Positions 26,053 through 35,358 of a stretch of 64,000 bases of DNA are shown one piece after another. Positions within the stretch are counted from its first letter, which is position 1. Every line of letters begins with the position of its first letter. The stretch is from the NCBI GenBank assembly GCA_963621245.1, contig CAVFCW010000007.1, positions 16,623 to 80,622 on the forward strand. Direction: 5' to 3'. The position numbers were made by a program, and so were the translations under genes. The DNA is from SIG603 sp963621245. Its GTDB lineage: Bacteria; Bacillota; Clostridia; Oscillospirales; Acutalibacteraceae. Below the pieces are notes generated by a model that was not told where the DNA came from, ran no database searches, and saw nothing but the letters and a program-made list of their open reading frames with translations.

Positions 26053-27297
26053 TTAATCTCTTCTGAAAATATCTCTTGTGTAAACCTTGTCTTTTACGTC
26101 ATCAAGGCATGAATCGTATCTGTTTGCAAGAATTGCGCCGCTCTCCGACTTAAACTTATCGAGATCGTTCACAACACGGCTTCCGAAGAACGTGCTTCCG
26201 TCCTTTAAAGTCGGCTCGTAAATGATAACTGTCGCACCCTTGCCCTTTATTCTCTTCATAACGCCCTGAATGGAGCTCTGACGGAAATTATCGGAGTTTG
26301 ACTTCATGGTAAGTCTGTAAACGCCGACAACGCACTCTTTTTCGCTGTTCTCGTCAAAGTCTCCGCGGTTAAAGTAGTCGTAGTAACCCGCAAGCTTCAA
26401 AACTCTGTCTGCAATAAAGTCCTTTCTCGTGCGGTTGCTCTCAACTATCGCCGTCATCATGTTCTGCGGAACATCCTCGTAGTTTGCAAGGAGCTGCTTT
26501 GTGTCCTTCGGCAGACAGTATCCGCCGTAGCCGAATGACGGATTGTTGTAGTGAGTTCCGATTCTCGGGTCAAGTCCAACGCCGTCTATAATCGACTTTG
26601 TGTCAAGGCCTTTCATCTCGGCATAAGTGTCAAGCTCGTTAAAATAAGATACTCTGAGGGCAAGGTAAGTATTCGAGAAAAGCTTAACAGCCTCAGCCTC
26701 GGTAAATCCCATGAAAAGCGTGGGAATATCTTCTTTTATTGCTCCCTCTTTCAAAAGCGAAGCGAAGGTCTCGGCTGTCTCTTTTGAGCTTTCGTCACAA
26801 CCGACGATAATTCTCGAGGGATAAAGGTTATCGTAAAGCGCCTTGGATTCTCTCAAAAATTCGGGGCTGAAAATAATTTTGTCCGTCTTGTATTTTTCTC
26901 TCACACTCTCGGTGTAACCGACGGGAATTGTCGATTTAATCACCATGTAAGCGTTCGGATTGACTTTCATGACAAGCTCTATAACCGACTCAACAGCCGA
27001 TGTATCAAAATATTTTGTTGCGCTGTCATAGTTTGTCGGAGCGGCAATGATTACCAAATCCGAATTTTTGTAGGCAGTTTCGCCGTCAAGAGTAGCAGTT
27101 AAATCGAGTTCTTTCTCAGCCAAATACTTCTCGATATAATCGTCCTGAATGGGGCTTTTTCTGTTGTTGATAAGCTCCACTTTCTCAGAAACAATATCAA
27201 CCGCATAGACCTTGTGGTGCTGTGCCAAAAGCACTGCGAGAGAAAGGCCCACGTATCCCGTGCCGGCAACGGCAACCGTAATTTCTTTTTTAGACAT
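26053..27297 (-). CDS. ugd: Nucleotide-sugar (UDP-glucose-type) 6-dehydrogenase
   Basis: This 414-residue NAD-dependent enzyme oxidises the C6 of a UDP-hexose to a uronic acid. It has GTGYVGLS at the N-terminus, FSPEFLRES in the middle and the catalytic-cysteine motif GYGGYCLPKDTKQL. The latter matches UDP-glucose dehydrogenase more than UDP-N-acetylmannosamine dehydrogenase. It is the second gene of the operon and would supply UDP-glucuronate. This implies an acidic glycan, and gives carboxylates that the two ATP-grasp enzymes could amidate. Confidence 0.88.
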   Translation of the reverse strand: MSKKEITVAVAGTGYVGLSLAVLLAQHHKVYAVDIVSEKVELINNRKSPIQDDYIEKYLAEKELDLTATLDGETAYKNSDLVIIAAPTNYDSATKYFDTSAVESVIELVMKVNPNAYMVIKSTIPVGYTESVREKYKTDKIIFSPEFLRESKALYDNLYPSRIIVGCDESSKETAETFASLLKEGAIKEDIPTLFMGFTEAEAVKLFSNTYLALRVSYFNELDTYAEMKGLDTKSIIDGVGLDPRIGTHYNNPSFGYGGYCLPKDTKQLLANYEDVPQNMMTAIVESNRTRKDFIADRVLKLAGYYDYFNRGDFDENSEKECVVGVYRLTMKSNSDNFRQSSIQGVMKRIKGKGATVIIYEPTLKDGSTFFGSRVVNDLDKFKSESGAILANRYDSCLDDVKDKVYTRDIFRRD

Positions 27298-27315
27298 ATT
27301 TACACCCTCCGTAAT

Positions 27316-28755
27316 TTACTCCGCTCCGTCGCTCTTGAAAACTGCGACAAAGGTTTTGAGTATTATTTTTAAATCGAGTTTCAAACTCCAGTTTTTAATA
27401 TAATATTCGTCAAGCTTGACGACCTCTTCAAAATCCTTGATGTTGCTTCTGCCGCTTACCTGCCACATTCCCGTAAGGCCAGGCTTCATGCTCAGTCTTA
27501 TCAGGTGGTGAAGATCGTACTGCTCCACCTCGTCAACCGTCGGCGGTCTTGTTCCCACAAGGCTCATATCCCCCTTGAGGATATTGAAAAACTGCGGAAA
27601 TTCATCAATGGAATATTTTCTTATAAAGTTTCCTATGCCCTTGCCGGGGCCCTTTTCCGAACCTATAATTCTCGGATCGTTCTCAAGCTTGAACATATTG
27701 CCCTGCATCTGGTTTTGTGCCATGAGCTCTTTTTTTCTCTCGTCGGCGTCCATATACATTGAGCGGAACTTATATATCTTAAATTTTCTGCCGTTTTTTC
27801 CCACTCGCTGCTGGCTGTAAAAAATCGGGCCAGGTGAAGCTTTGTAGATAAGCGGTGCCACAAACACAAAAAGTATTCCCGTAAAAATACATCCGACAAC
27901 ACCCGCGAGAATATCGGTGAGGCGCTTCACCAAAAGGTGAAGAACTCCCGCCGTGCTCACACTTGTTGTCAAAAGATTGTAACCGGCGTATCTCTCAACA
28001 TAGCTGTTCGGCAAATCTTTTCCCCAAGAATCAAGTCCTATGTGAACGACTATTCCGATTTCAAGCAGAACGGATATTATCTTTTTTGCGGCGCCGTCAC
28101 TCGGCGGCAAAAAGACAAAAGCCTCGTCAAAAACTTCTTTTCTTGCGTAATCCTCAAGCTTTTCAAGCTCGCACACAACGGGAACTCCCGAAACTTCTTT
28201 GAGTCCCTCGGGGTTTTGGTCGAGGACAACGCCCGTTATGTCAAAATCAGAGTACTCGCTTGCCATAAGCTTATCAATCGTGGCTTTTGCCCTCTCGGGA
28301 GAAATAATCACCACGGTTTTCGGCATGTTTCTTCTCTTGCGGTTGTGCGCCTTAATAATTCTCTTCCAAATAAGCCTTAAAACGAGCATGAGGAAGGTTG
28401 AGAACAAAAGACCCACGGCAAAAACCGTTCTCGAAAGATCCCAAATGTTCTTTCCCATGAAAAGAATCGTCATGGAAGTGCCCCAAACCACCAAGTTTTG
28501 CACGATTACCGATTTAATCTCAGCGAAAACCCCTCGTTTGAGAATATCCTTGTACCAACTGAAAAGCAGTACGAGAACCAAATCAGCGGCTACGAGCAGA
28601 GCGTTAAGCTCCGTGTACATCTCTTGTCTGTCAATATATCTGAAATTAACACGGCGAAGCCACACCGCAACGAAAAAAGCTATCTCAAGGCAGATAATAT
28701 CAATAAGCATGAAATCAAAATGCTTGAGCCAACCGACTCTTCTTCTTTGATTCAT
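27316..28755 (-). CDS. Polyprenyl-phosphate sugar-1-phosphate transferase (initiating enzyme)
   Basis: This 479-residue protein starts the lipid-linked repeat unit by moving a sugar 1-phosphate to undecaprenyl phosphate. Four or five N-terminal helices are followed by a Rossmann-like region (about 145-250), another helix and the conserved C-terminal catalytic domain. The domain has QQRVGKNGRKF, KFRSM, DEFPQFFNIL, LVGTRPPT and KPGLTGMWQVSGRS. It belongs to the WbaP/CpsE group. It is the first gene after the cluster promoter. The initiating sugar (glucose, galactose or an N-acetyl sugar) is not evident. Confidence 0.93.
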   Translation of the reverse strand: MNQRRRVGWLKHFDFMLIDIICLEIAFFVAVWLRRVNFRYIDRQEMYTELNALLVAADLVLVLLFSWYKDILKRGVFAEIKSVIVQNLVVWGTSMTILFMGKNIWDLSRTVFAVGLLFSTFLMLVLRLIWKRIIKAHNRKRRNMPKTVVIISPERAKATIDKLMASEYSDFDITGVVLDQNPEGLKEVSGVPVVCELEKLEDYARKEVFDEAFVFLPPSDGAAKKIISVLLEIGIVVHIGLDSWGKDLPNSYVERYAGYNLLTTSVSTAGVLHLLVKRLTDILAGVVGCIFTGILFVFVAPLIYKASPGPIFYSQQRVGKNGRKFKIYKFRSMYMDADERKKELMAQNQMQGNMFKLENDPRIIGSEKGPGKGIGNFIRKYSIDEFPQFFNILKGDMSLVGTRPPTVDEVEQYDLHHLIRLSMKPGLTGMWQVSGRSNIKDFEEVVKLDEYYIKNWSLKLDLKIILKTFVAVFKSDGAE

Positions 28756-28825
28756 TTTTTGACCCTTTCATTTTGCAAAACGTACTCAAATACAGCATTG
28801 CATAATTTTAGTTATAATCGTGACT

Positions 28826-28854
28826 ATTCTACCACACAATACCTTATTATTCAA
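28826..28854 (-). promoter_or_regulatory. Promoter of the polysaccharide cluster
   Basis: The minus strand has TTGAAT (28849-28854), a 17-base spacer and TAGAAT (28826-28831), about 70 bases upstream of the first gene. No terminator of obvious strength appears until 18713-18750, so this promoter probably drives at least nine genes. Confidence 0.75.
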
Positions 28855-29025
28855 TGCGATTTTTAGCCGCCACGCTTATTTTGCATAACATATCTGTTAT
28901 TGTGCCGAAAGGGAAATATTATTTTTGTTAATTTTTAAGGCTAAAATTAAATATTGCATAAACCTTTGCTTTGCCTTTTGTCAATTTAGTATAGCCCTAA
29001 GAAATTTTGTGCATACCCTCGAAAC
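28855..29025. other. AT-rich intergenic stretch between two minus-strand operons
   Basis: The full gap between coding regions is 28756-29063. It holds the cluster promoter, the terminator of the upstream operon and about 170 AT-rich bases. No reading frame with a ribosome binding site and no RNA structure was recognised in the remainder. The AT-rich stretch could serve as an activator-binding or UP-element region. Confidence 0.5.
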
Positions 29026-29057
29026 GCAAAAACAGACGCATCAAAATGCGCCTGTTT
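29026..29057 (-). terminator. Intrinsic terminator after the FHA gene
   Basis: The minus strand has AACAGGCGCAT, a four-base loop and ATGCGTCTGTT (29031-29057, one G-U), followed by TTT. It ends the five-gene operon that starts at 37116. Confidence 0.8.
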
Positions 29058-29063
29058 CGTCCT

Positions 29064-30542
29064 TTATCTTATATCGAATGTCATATCGGTATCTGCGAAT
29101 CTTATAACATCGCCCGCCACAATCTGAACGGGATCGGTGCTTATTCTCTGACCGTTAACAAAAGTTCCGTTTGTGGAATCGTTGTCGATAATGAAGAATT
29201 TTCCGTCGTTTCTCGTGATAACCGAGTGCAAACGGCTGATTGTCTGATTACCGAAAAGCTGATAATCCGTTATAGCGGCGTTCTTTCCTATTTTAAACAT
29301 AGGCTGATCCACTATGACGTTTCTGCCGTCGCTCATTGTGAGAATTCCGATCGGCTCTTTTTTGACGTTCTCTGTCTCGTAAGCGTCGGAAACAACCTCT
29401 TCGGGTTTCTCCTCTTGAAGCTCTTCGAGAATTTCTTCATGAATCTCTTCGTGAGGTTCTTCCGAAAATTCGGCAACTGTGTTCAAATCGCTCTCGGAAG
29501 TAAGCACGGGAGAAGGCACCGGTGCTTCAAAAGAAACGGGAGCGGCAGGCGACGGAGCAAAACCGCCGACAAAATTCTCGGTTTCAACGGCACCGACCGA
29601 TGTTTTCTTCAAGAGTGAGAAAACAAGAACAGCTATCGAAACATCGGCAACAGCCGCAGCCACAGGAGCCAGAACGCCTCCAAGGAAGTTGGTCGGGATA
29701 ACCGAGAAGTTCATGCTTCCCACGCCCAAGAGACTTCCGGTTACCTCAGAGAGAGCGGACAAAATCGCATTGTTAAGAGCAACTCTCATGCAGTAGAAAA
29801 TAAGTGTGAAAACTGCCGAGAACACGGATAAAATCTTGATGACGGCATAAACTGTCGATACATTCTTTACCTTTGCAAAATTGCCGAATCCTGTTTCCGC
29901 TGTTATTTTGCACTCGGAGACAAGTGAGTTAAGTCCAACGTAAGCGACAAACTTAATCACGTTCGCAAATATCATGACCATGCAGAATGCAATCCAGTAT
30001 ATTTTGTAATCCTCTATCTCGCCGGCCGACATAACAAAACAGCCGATAACGAGAAGAAGAAGCATTCCGACAACCGAAAGAGCCGAGAGAATAGTGTCGA
30101 TAATCGCTACGACCTTGAAGAAAACAAAGCCTGTCGATTTGAGTCTCGGCGTCTGATTTTTAGCCGACAGGTAAGTGATGTAACAGCCGGCTACCGTCAA
30201 TCCGAGGGGAACAAGTGCGATAATTCCGATAATGGTGCTCATGTAAGCAAAAGTCTTTGCGGAATTTACAAATGACGAACCGCCTAAAAGCGACACTGCC
30301 GAACCCCAAAAGTTTATTGAGGAAAAAGTTTTTGCCGAAGAAATCATAAGTCCGATGAACTTCGCAAAAATACTCACGCTCAGTGCAATAGTCAGCATGA
30401 GTGCCACGCCGGAAGCCGATACGGATCTTAGAGCCGAAACCGCAAAAGGCACGCTCGGCGCAGTTACGGATGCCGACTGCTCGGCGGGACAAATGTGAGG
30501 AACACCCTCCTCTATTTTCTGACCGCATTTTGGACAAAACAT
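29064..30542 (-). CDS. Membrane protein with zinc ribbon and C-terminal FHA domain
   Basis: This 492-residue protein begins with a zinc ribbon (MFCPKCGQKI, then HIC). About seven hydrophobic segments (residues 25-300) and a Glu-rich linker (HEEIHEEILEELQEE) follow. A forkhead-associated domain ends the protein, with GNQTISRLHS, NDSTNGTFVNG and the conserved S-x-x-H and N-G residues that bind phosphothreonine. It would tether a phosphoprotein complex to the membrane under control of a Ser/Thr kinase. No kinase is in this window. It is last in an operon with murD, rnr and nagA, which hints at envelope control. Its exact partner is unknown. Confidence 0.85.
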   Translation of the reverse strand: MFCPKCGQKIEEGVPHICPAEQSASVTAPSVPFAVSALRSVSASGVALMLTIALSVSIFAKFIGLMISSAKTFSSINFWGSAVSLLGGSSFVNSAKTFAYMSTIIGIIALVPLGLTVAGCYITYLSAKNQTPRLKSTGFVFFKVVAIIDTILSALSVVGMLLLLVIGCFVMSAGEIEDYKIYWIAFCMVMIFANVIKFVAYVGLNSLVSECKITAETGFGNFAKVKNVSTVYAVIKILSVFSAVFTLIFYCMRVALNNAILSALSEVTGSLLGVGSMNFSVIPTNFLGGVLAPVAAAVADVSIAVLVFSLLKKTSVGAVETENFVGGFAPSPAAPVSFEAPVPSPVLTSESDLNTVAEFSEEPHEEIHEEILEELQEEKPEEVVSDAYETENVKKEPIGILTMSDGRNVIVDQPMFKIGKNAAITDYQLFGNQTISRLHSVITRNDGKFFIIDNDSTNGTFVNGQRISTDPVQIVAGDVIRFADTDMTFDIR

Positions 30543-30568
30543 AATTTACCCTTCTTTCAAATAATATA

Positions 30569-31690
30569 TCAATGATACACTCCGACTATATTGAGGTCGC
30601 CGTCAAGAATGACGAGATCGGCTTTTTTGCCCTCCTCAATACTTCCGATTGTATCAAACGTACCAGTTACCTTTGCGGGGTTGGCAGTCATTGCCTTTAC
30701 CGCCTTTTCGAGCGGAACACCCCACGAAACCAAGTTTTTAAGCTCCTCATAAAGATTGCTTATCGAACCGGCTATCGTGCCGTCCTCAAGAACACACGTG
30801 CCGTTCTTTACCGAAATGGGAAGCTTGCCGAGCTCGCCCTCTGTTCCCTCGGGCATACCGCTTAGCATGAGTGCGTCGCTTATCACGCAGATTCTGTCGC
30901 CCATAAGCTCAAAAACCCTCTTTATTACTGACGGATGAATGTGCTTGCCGTCACAGATAAGCTCTGCGCTTATGCGCTTGTCTTCAAAAACAGCACCGAC
31001 CGCACCGGGAGCTCTGTGGTTAAAACCAGTCATTGCGTTAAAAAGGTGAGTGGCATGAGTAACACCGGCGTCAAATGAAGCCTTTGCCGTATCGTAATCG
31101 GCTGTTGAATGTGCGAGTGAAACACAGCTTTCGTTCTTAGCCTTTTTGGTGAACTCAAAGTTTTCGTCCTCCTCGGGAGCAATGTCGACAAGTTTGATTA
31201 TGCCGCCAAATTCCTTTTGAAGACTCTCGAAAAGCTCAAAATCGGGCTTTAATACATATTTTTCGTTCTGCGCGCCTTTTTTCTCGGGGGAGATGAACGG
31301 CCCCTCCATGTTGACGCCGATAACGCTTGCGCCGCCGCTTGGGTTATCCATAACTTCTTTTGCCGCCGAGAGAGACTTTTTTATCGTGTCGATATCAACC
31401 GTCATTGTTGTTGGGCAAAACGATGTTATGCCGTTTGAGAGAAGATATTCTGCGATTTCGTTTATCGCCTGACTCGTCCCCTCGCAGGTATCGCGTCCCG
31501 CCGCACCGTGAATATGAATATCGATAAAGCCAGGCACTATCGTGAATCCGTCGCAGTCGATTACAAGCTCGTCTGCGGAATAAGGTATTTTCTTAGCGAT
31601 TTTCTTAAGCTTTTTGTCGTCGGATATTTCAAGATCACATTTTGAGAAGCGAAAATCGCCGCCCAAAACTCTTGCGTTTATAACTTTCAT
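30569..31690 (-). CDS. nagA: N-acetylglucosamine-6-phosphate deacetylase
   Basis: This 373-residue amidohydrolase removes acetate from GlcNAc-6-phosphate, feeding amino-sugar recycling and glycolysis. It has the metal motif DIHIHG (H59, H61), MEGPF (E129), AHSTAD, THLFNAM and the catalytic aspartate in SDALMLSG. Its start overlaps the rnr stop (ATGA), so it is translated with rnr. No nagB was seen nearby. It may recycle peptidoglycan amino sugars, consistent with murD upstream. Confidence 0.92.
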   Translation of the reverse strand: MKVINARVLGGDFRFSKCDLEISDDKKLKKIAKKIPYSADELVIDCDGFTIVPGFIDIHIHGAAGRDTCEGTSQAINEIAEYLLSNGITSFCPTTMTVDIDTIKKSLSAAKEVMDNPSGGASVIGVNMEGPFISPEKKGAQNEKYVLKPDFELFESLQKEFGGIIKLVDIAPEEDENFEFTKKAKNESCVSLAHSTADYDTAKASFDAGVTHATHLFNAMTGFNHRAPGAVGAVFEDKRISAELICDGKHIHPSVIKRVFELMGDRICVISDALMLSGMPEGTEGELGKLPISVKNGTCVLEDGTIAGSISNLYEELKNLVSWGVPLEKAVKAMTANPAKVTGTFDTIGSIEEGKKADLVILDGDLNIVGVYH

Positions 31691-33894
31691 TCGGCAGTAT
31701 CCTCGTCGGGAGCAAAGTCCACCATTCCCGTTGCGACAACAGCCGAAGCAACGATTATATTGACGGAAGTTCCGATTGAGAGAGTTCTTCCCGTTAAGTT
31801 ACACTTCTGGGTGATAACGCCGTCAAACTCAAAGTGATTGTTCTTGAAAAGCGCACAGTCGACATATCCCTCAACGTTGTTGGGAAGTCTTACAAATATG
31901 CCGTTTTTGGTAACGCCGCTGACAACGCCCGTGAATTTTTCGCCGATGTGGCGGCTCATGTACTCAGCCATGTAGCAGTCCTCTGCATCACGCTCGGCAG
32001 AAACCGCCCTTACTTCGTTGTTCGAGGACTGAAGTGCGCTTGCGTCTGCAAATGCCGCATAACGCTTTGTAATTTCCGCGCTGTCCTTTCCCGAAACAAG
32101 ATCCGTCAAAATTCTGTGAATGGACGTATCGGGATATCTTCTTATCGGTGAAGTAAAGTGAGAATAATCCTTGAGCGCAAGACCGAAGTGACCGAGCGGC
32201 TCGGGAGAATATCTTGCCTTTTCCATGGTTCTCAAAAGTCTCTGAGAAACAAGCACCTCGTTCGGCTGATCTTTCACTCTCTCGAGTATTGCGGAGAAAT
32301 CTCTCGGAGAAGGTCTCTCGTTGTTGAGCTCCTTGCACGGAATGTTAAGCGCCGTCAAAAGCTCTCTCAAATCCTTAACTCTGTCGGGAGTGGGATGCTC
32401 GTGAATACGGTAAAGGAACGGTATTTTTGCATCCTGAGCCGTTCTTGCCGCCGCAATGTTTGCGCTTATCATAAGCTGCTCAATCATTTCTTCGGCTTCA
32501 CCCGATACTCTCGGCTTGACGTCTACGCACTTTCCGTCCTCATCGAGAACGAATTTTACTTCGCCGCTGTCAAGGTTCATGGTTCCCCTTGCCGCAGCCG
32601 CTCTCTTGAGAATATTTGCAAGTTCTCTTGCCGCCATGAGACTTTCCTTGACGGGAGCGTATTTTTCTTTGATTTCTTCGCTTGCCGTTCCGTCAAAAAT
32701 CTCGTTTACCTCGGAGTAAACTCCTCTTACCTTTGAATCTATGATTGATTTTCTGAATTTATAGCGGATCATCTTTCCGTTATCGTCAATATCGATAAGT
32801 GCAGAGAAAGTGAGTTTATCCGTGCCCGCATTAAGCGAACAGACGCCGTTCGAAATGCACTCGGGAAGCATGGGAATAACTCTGTCGGCAAAATAGACGC
32901 TTGTGCCCCTGTTCATTGCCTCCTCGTCACAAAGAGAATGTGCCGTTATGTAGTGAGAAACATCGGCAATATGAACTCCGAGATGAAAACCGCCGTCATA
33001 TTTTTCACAAGAAATGGCGTCATCCAAATCCTTTGCGTCAGCGCCGTCAATCGTGAAAATCGGCTCCTGTCTTAAGTCGAGTCGCTTGGAAATTTCCTCG
33101 GCTGTAATTTTCTCCGATGCGATTTTTTCGGCTTCTTCAAGCACGGCGTCGGGGAAGACCGACGGAATGCCGTACTTCTCGATAACTGCGTCAGCGCAGA
33201 TTCTTGCGCTCTCGCCCGAACCGAAAACCTTTATGACCTTAGCCTGAGTCCAGTCGCCGCGATAGTCCTTTTGAAGCTTTACGAGAACCTTGTCGCCAGG
33301 TACTGCACCGCCGAGGTCAGTCGGTGAAATCTGCGGATTATATCTTATCGATACGTCGGGGATAAGCTCCGTGCCGTACTCGGTTTCGTTTATCGTACCC
33401 GTTATGCTCTTGTTGCCTTTTTCGAGTATCTTGGAAACTCTTCCCGAATAGCCCTTTGCATCCTTGCGGATTCCGTTCACGAGAACCTTGTCGCCGACAA
33501 GACAGCCGTTCATGAGCGCACCCGGAATGAATATATCCTCGCCGCCGTCATTCGGTTTGGCAAAAGCAAATCCCGATGAAAGCGAAACTATCTCACATTC
33601 TTTGGTTCTCACTTCGTTATTTAGCCTTACGACATGCTTATCAACGATAATCTCGCCCATGTTCTCAAGACTTTTGAGCGCATCGTAGAAAGCGTCCTTC
33701 TCTTTTATGCCCGATTTTCTCATAAGCTCCCTTGAAGAAAACTCATGCTCCCTCTCACGCCTTACGGCGGACATAATCTTGCTCTCGAAATAATTGAACT
33801 CGGATTTTTTTGCCGTGCCGAGCTTTTTGCCAAGCTTCTTGACAGATGCCTTTTTGCCCGGCTTCTTTCCTTTTTTATGTTTTTGTGTCGTCAT
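31687..33894 (-). CDS. rnr: Ribonuclease R
   Basis: This 735-residue 3'-5' exoribonuclease has a very basic N-terminus, a winged-helix-like region, cold-shock domains and the RNB catalytic domain with IDGADAKDLDDAI, which supplies the metal-binding aspartates. An S1 domain (GVVSGVTKNGIFVRL) lies near the C-terminus. It degrades structured RNA and aids RNA quality control. The ATG at 33894 has AGGAGG upstream; a GTG at 33903 overlaps that site and is unlikely. The C-terminus is short, without the long lysine-rich tail of E. coli RNase R; the basic tract is at the N-terminus instead. Confidence 0.93.
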   Translation of the reverse strand: MTTQKHKKGKKPGKKASVKKLGKKLGTAKKSEFNYFESKIMSAVRREREHEFSSRELMRKSGIKEKDAFYDALKSLENMGEIIVDKHVVRLNNEVRTKECEIVSLSSGFAFAKPNDGGEDIFIPGALMNGCLVGDKVLVNGIRKDAKGYSGRVSKILEKGNKSITGTINETEYGTELIPDVSIRYNPQISPTDLGGAVPGDKVLVKLQKDYRGDWTQAKVIKVFGSGESARICADAVIEKYGIPSVFPDAVLEEAEKIASEKITAEEISKRLDLRQEPIFTIDGADAKDLDDAISCEKYDGGFHLGVHIADVSHYITAHSLCDEEAMNRGTSVYFADRVIPMLPECISNGVCSLNAGTDKLTFSALIDIDDNGKMIRYKFRKSIIDSKVRGVYSEVNEIFDGTASEEIKEKYAPVKESLMAARELANILKRAAAARGTMNLDSGEVKFVLDEDGKCVDVKPRVSGEAEEMIEQLMISANIAAARTAQDAKIPFLYRIHEHPTPDRVKDLRELLTALNIPCKELNNERPSPRDFSAILERVKDQPNEVLVSQRLLRTMEKARYSPEPLGHFGLALKDYSHFTSPIRRYPDTSIHRILTDLVSGKDSAEITKRYAAFADASALQSSNNEVRAVSAERDAEDCYMAEYMSRHIGEKFTGVVSGVTKNGIFVRLPNNVEGYVDCALFKNNHFEFDGVITQKCNLTGRTLSIGTSVNIIVASAVVATGMVDFAPDEDTAE

Positions 33895-33918
33895 AAAAGA
33901 CACCTCCTACCCTAGGGT

Positions 33919-35316
33919 TTATTCAAGCGAATTAACCGTGTCTCTGTAAATATTTCCTCTCACCTCGAAATCGGGATACATATCGAATCCCGTGCATGCG
34001 GGGCAAAGCGAAACTATATCTCCGTCGGTTGCTCTGCTTCTTGCGGCATTAACGGCGTCCGTCATGTTGTGGCAAACGATAATCTCGGGGTTGCCTTCGC
34101 TGTACGATTTTGCCTCGAGGACTGCCTTCTCGATTTTTCCCGCCGCAGGCTCCTTATGCCCCTCAAGCTTATGCTCGGGGCCGAGAAGAACAAGAGTTTT
34201 TACCTTTTTACAGATGACCTCGCCCAACTCGTCAAACGGAATTTTCTTGTCTGCTCCGCCCGCGATAATGATTATTTTCTTGTCATAAACGGAAAGCGTA
34301 CCCGCCATGGCTCTTGACGGGCTTGTTGCGATGGAATCGTTGTAATACTTAACTCCGTCAAGCTCTCTCACAAACTCCATTCTGTGGGCAACGCCGCCGA
34401 AATCCTTTGCTACGCTTATGATGTTCTCGGCGCTTACCTCGCCCCAAACCGCACTGATAGCGGCTAAGTAGTTCTCGATGTTATGATTACCGGGAAGTCT
34501 TATGTCGGCGGTATCCATAAGGTAACAGCCGTTCACATAGATTTTTCCGTCAGCGGCATATGCGCCCCTTGCGGTCTTTTCTTTTCTCGAGAAGAGATAT
34601 AAATCTCCTCTTACTTCATCTTTAAAGGAAGCTGTAATCTCGTTATCGAGATTCAAAACCGTTCTTGTGAAAGCGTTCTGATGAATGAAAATATTCTTCT
34701 TTGCGTCCACGTATTCTTTCATGTCCTTGTGAACATCGAGGTGATTTGGCGAAAGATTTGTCATGACCGCCACGTCGGGGCTCTTTCTCATGGAGATAAG
34801 CTGGAAAGAGGAAAGCTCGACAACGGCAATGTCGTTTTCGTCAATCTCGTTGATTTCGGGAAGAAGCGGCTTGCCGAGGTTTCCGCCGAGGTGAACCTTC
34901 TTGCCCTGTTTTTTAAGGAACTCTGCGATTATCGAAGTTGTTGTGGTCTTTCCGTCAGATCCCGTCACGGCATAAATTTTGCACGGACACAAATCGAAGA
35001 AAACTTCCATCTCGCTTGTAACGGCAACGCCGTTTTTTCTCGCCCTTGTAAGTTCCGGCAGATAGTAAGGCATTCCCGGTGCACGGAAAAGTATGTCCTC
35101 ATCGATATTCTCGAGGTAGTGCTCGCCCGTGATCATCTTAACTCCGAGGGCTTTAAGCTTCTCGCCGTTCTCGCCCAAATCGGTTTTTCTGTCCCTTGCG
35201 GTAATCTCTGCACCGTACTTCAAAAAAAGTTCGATAACAGGCATATTGCTTCTCGCAATACCGCAAAACGTGACTCTTTTTCCCTTAAGGGAATTCAAAA
35301 ATTTATCCTTATTCAT
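33919..35316 (-). CDS. murD: UDP-N-acetylmuramoylalanine-D-glutamate ligase
   Basis: This 465-residue cytoplasmic Mur ligase adds D-glutamate to UDP-MurNAc-L-alanine in peptidoglycan synthesis. It has the ATP-binding VTGSDGKTTTT, GGNLGKPLL, the NLSPNHLDVH region typical of MurD, and the C-terminal domain with GGADKKIPF. It lies apart from a dcw cluster, between an ABC exporter and rnr, in a five-gene operon. Length and motifs are complete. Confidence 0.95.
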   Translation of the reverse strand: MNKDKFLNSLKGKRVTFCGIARSNMPVIELFLKYGAEITARDRKTDLGENGEKLKALGVKMITGEHYLENIDEDILFRAPGMPYYLPELTRARKNGVAVTSEMEVFFDLCPCKIYAVTGSDGKTTTTSIIAEFLKKQGKKVHLGGNLGKPLLPEINEIDENDIAVVELSSFQLISMRKSPDVAVMTNLSPNHLDVHKDMKEYVDAKKNIFIHQNAFTRTVLNLDNEITASFKDEVRGDLYLFSRKEKTARGAYAADGKIYVNGCYLMDTADIRLPGNHNIENYLAAISAVWGEVSAENIISVAKDFGGVAHRMEFVRELDGVKYYNDSIATSPSRAMAGTLSVYDKKIIIIAGGADKKIPFDELGEVICKKVKTLVLLGPEHKLEGHKEPAAGKIEKAVLEAKSYSEGNPEIIVCHNMTDAVNAARSRATDGDIVSLCPACTGFDMYPDFEVRGNIYRDTVNSLE

Positions 35317-35358
35317 AATATCCCTTCTTACATAGATTTATCTTGATTTCAATTGCTT

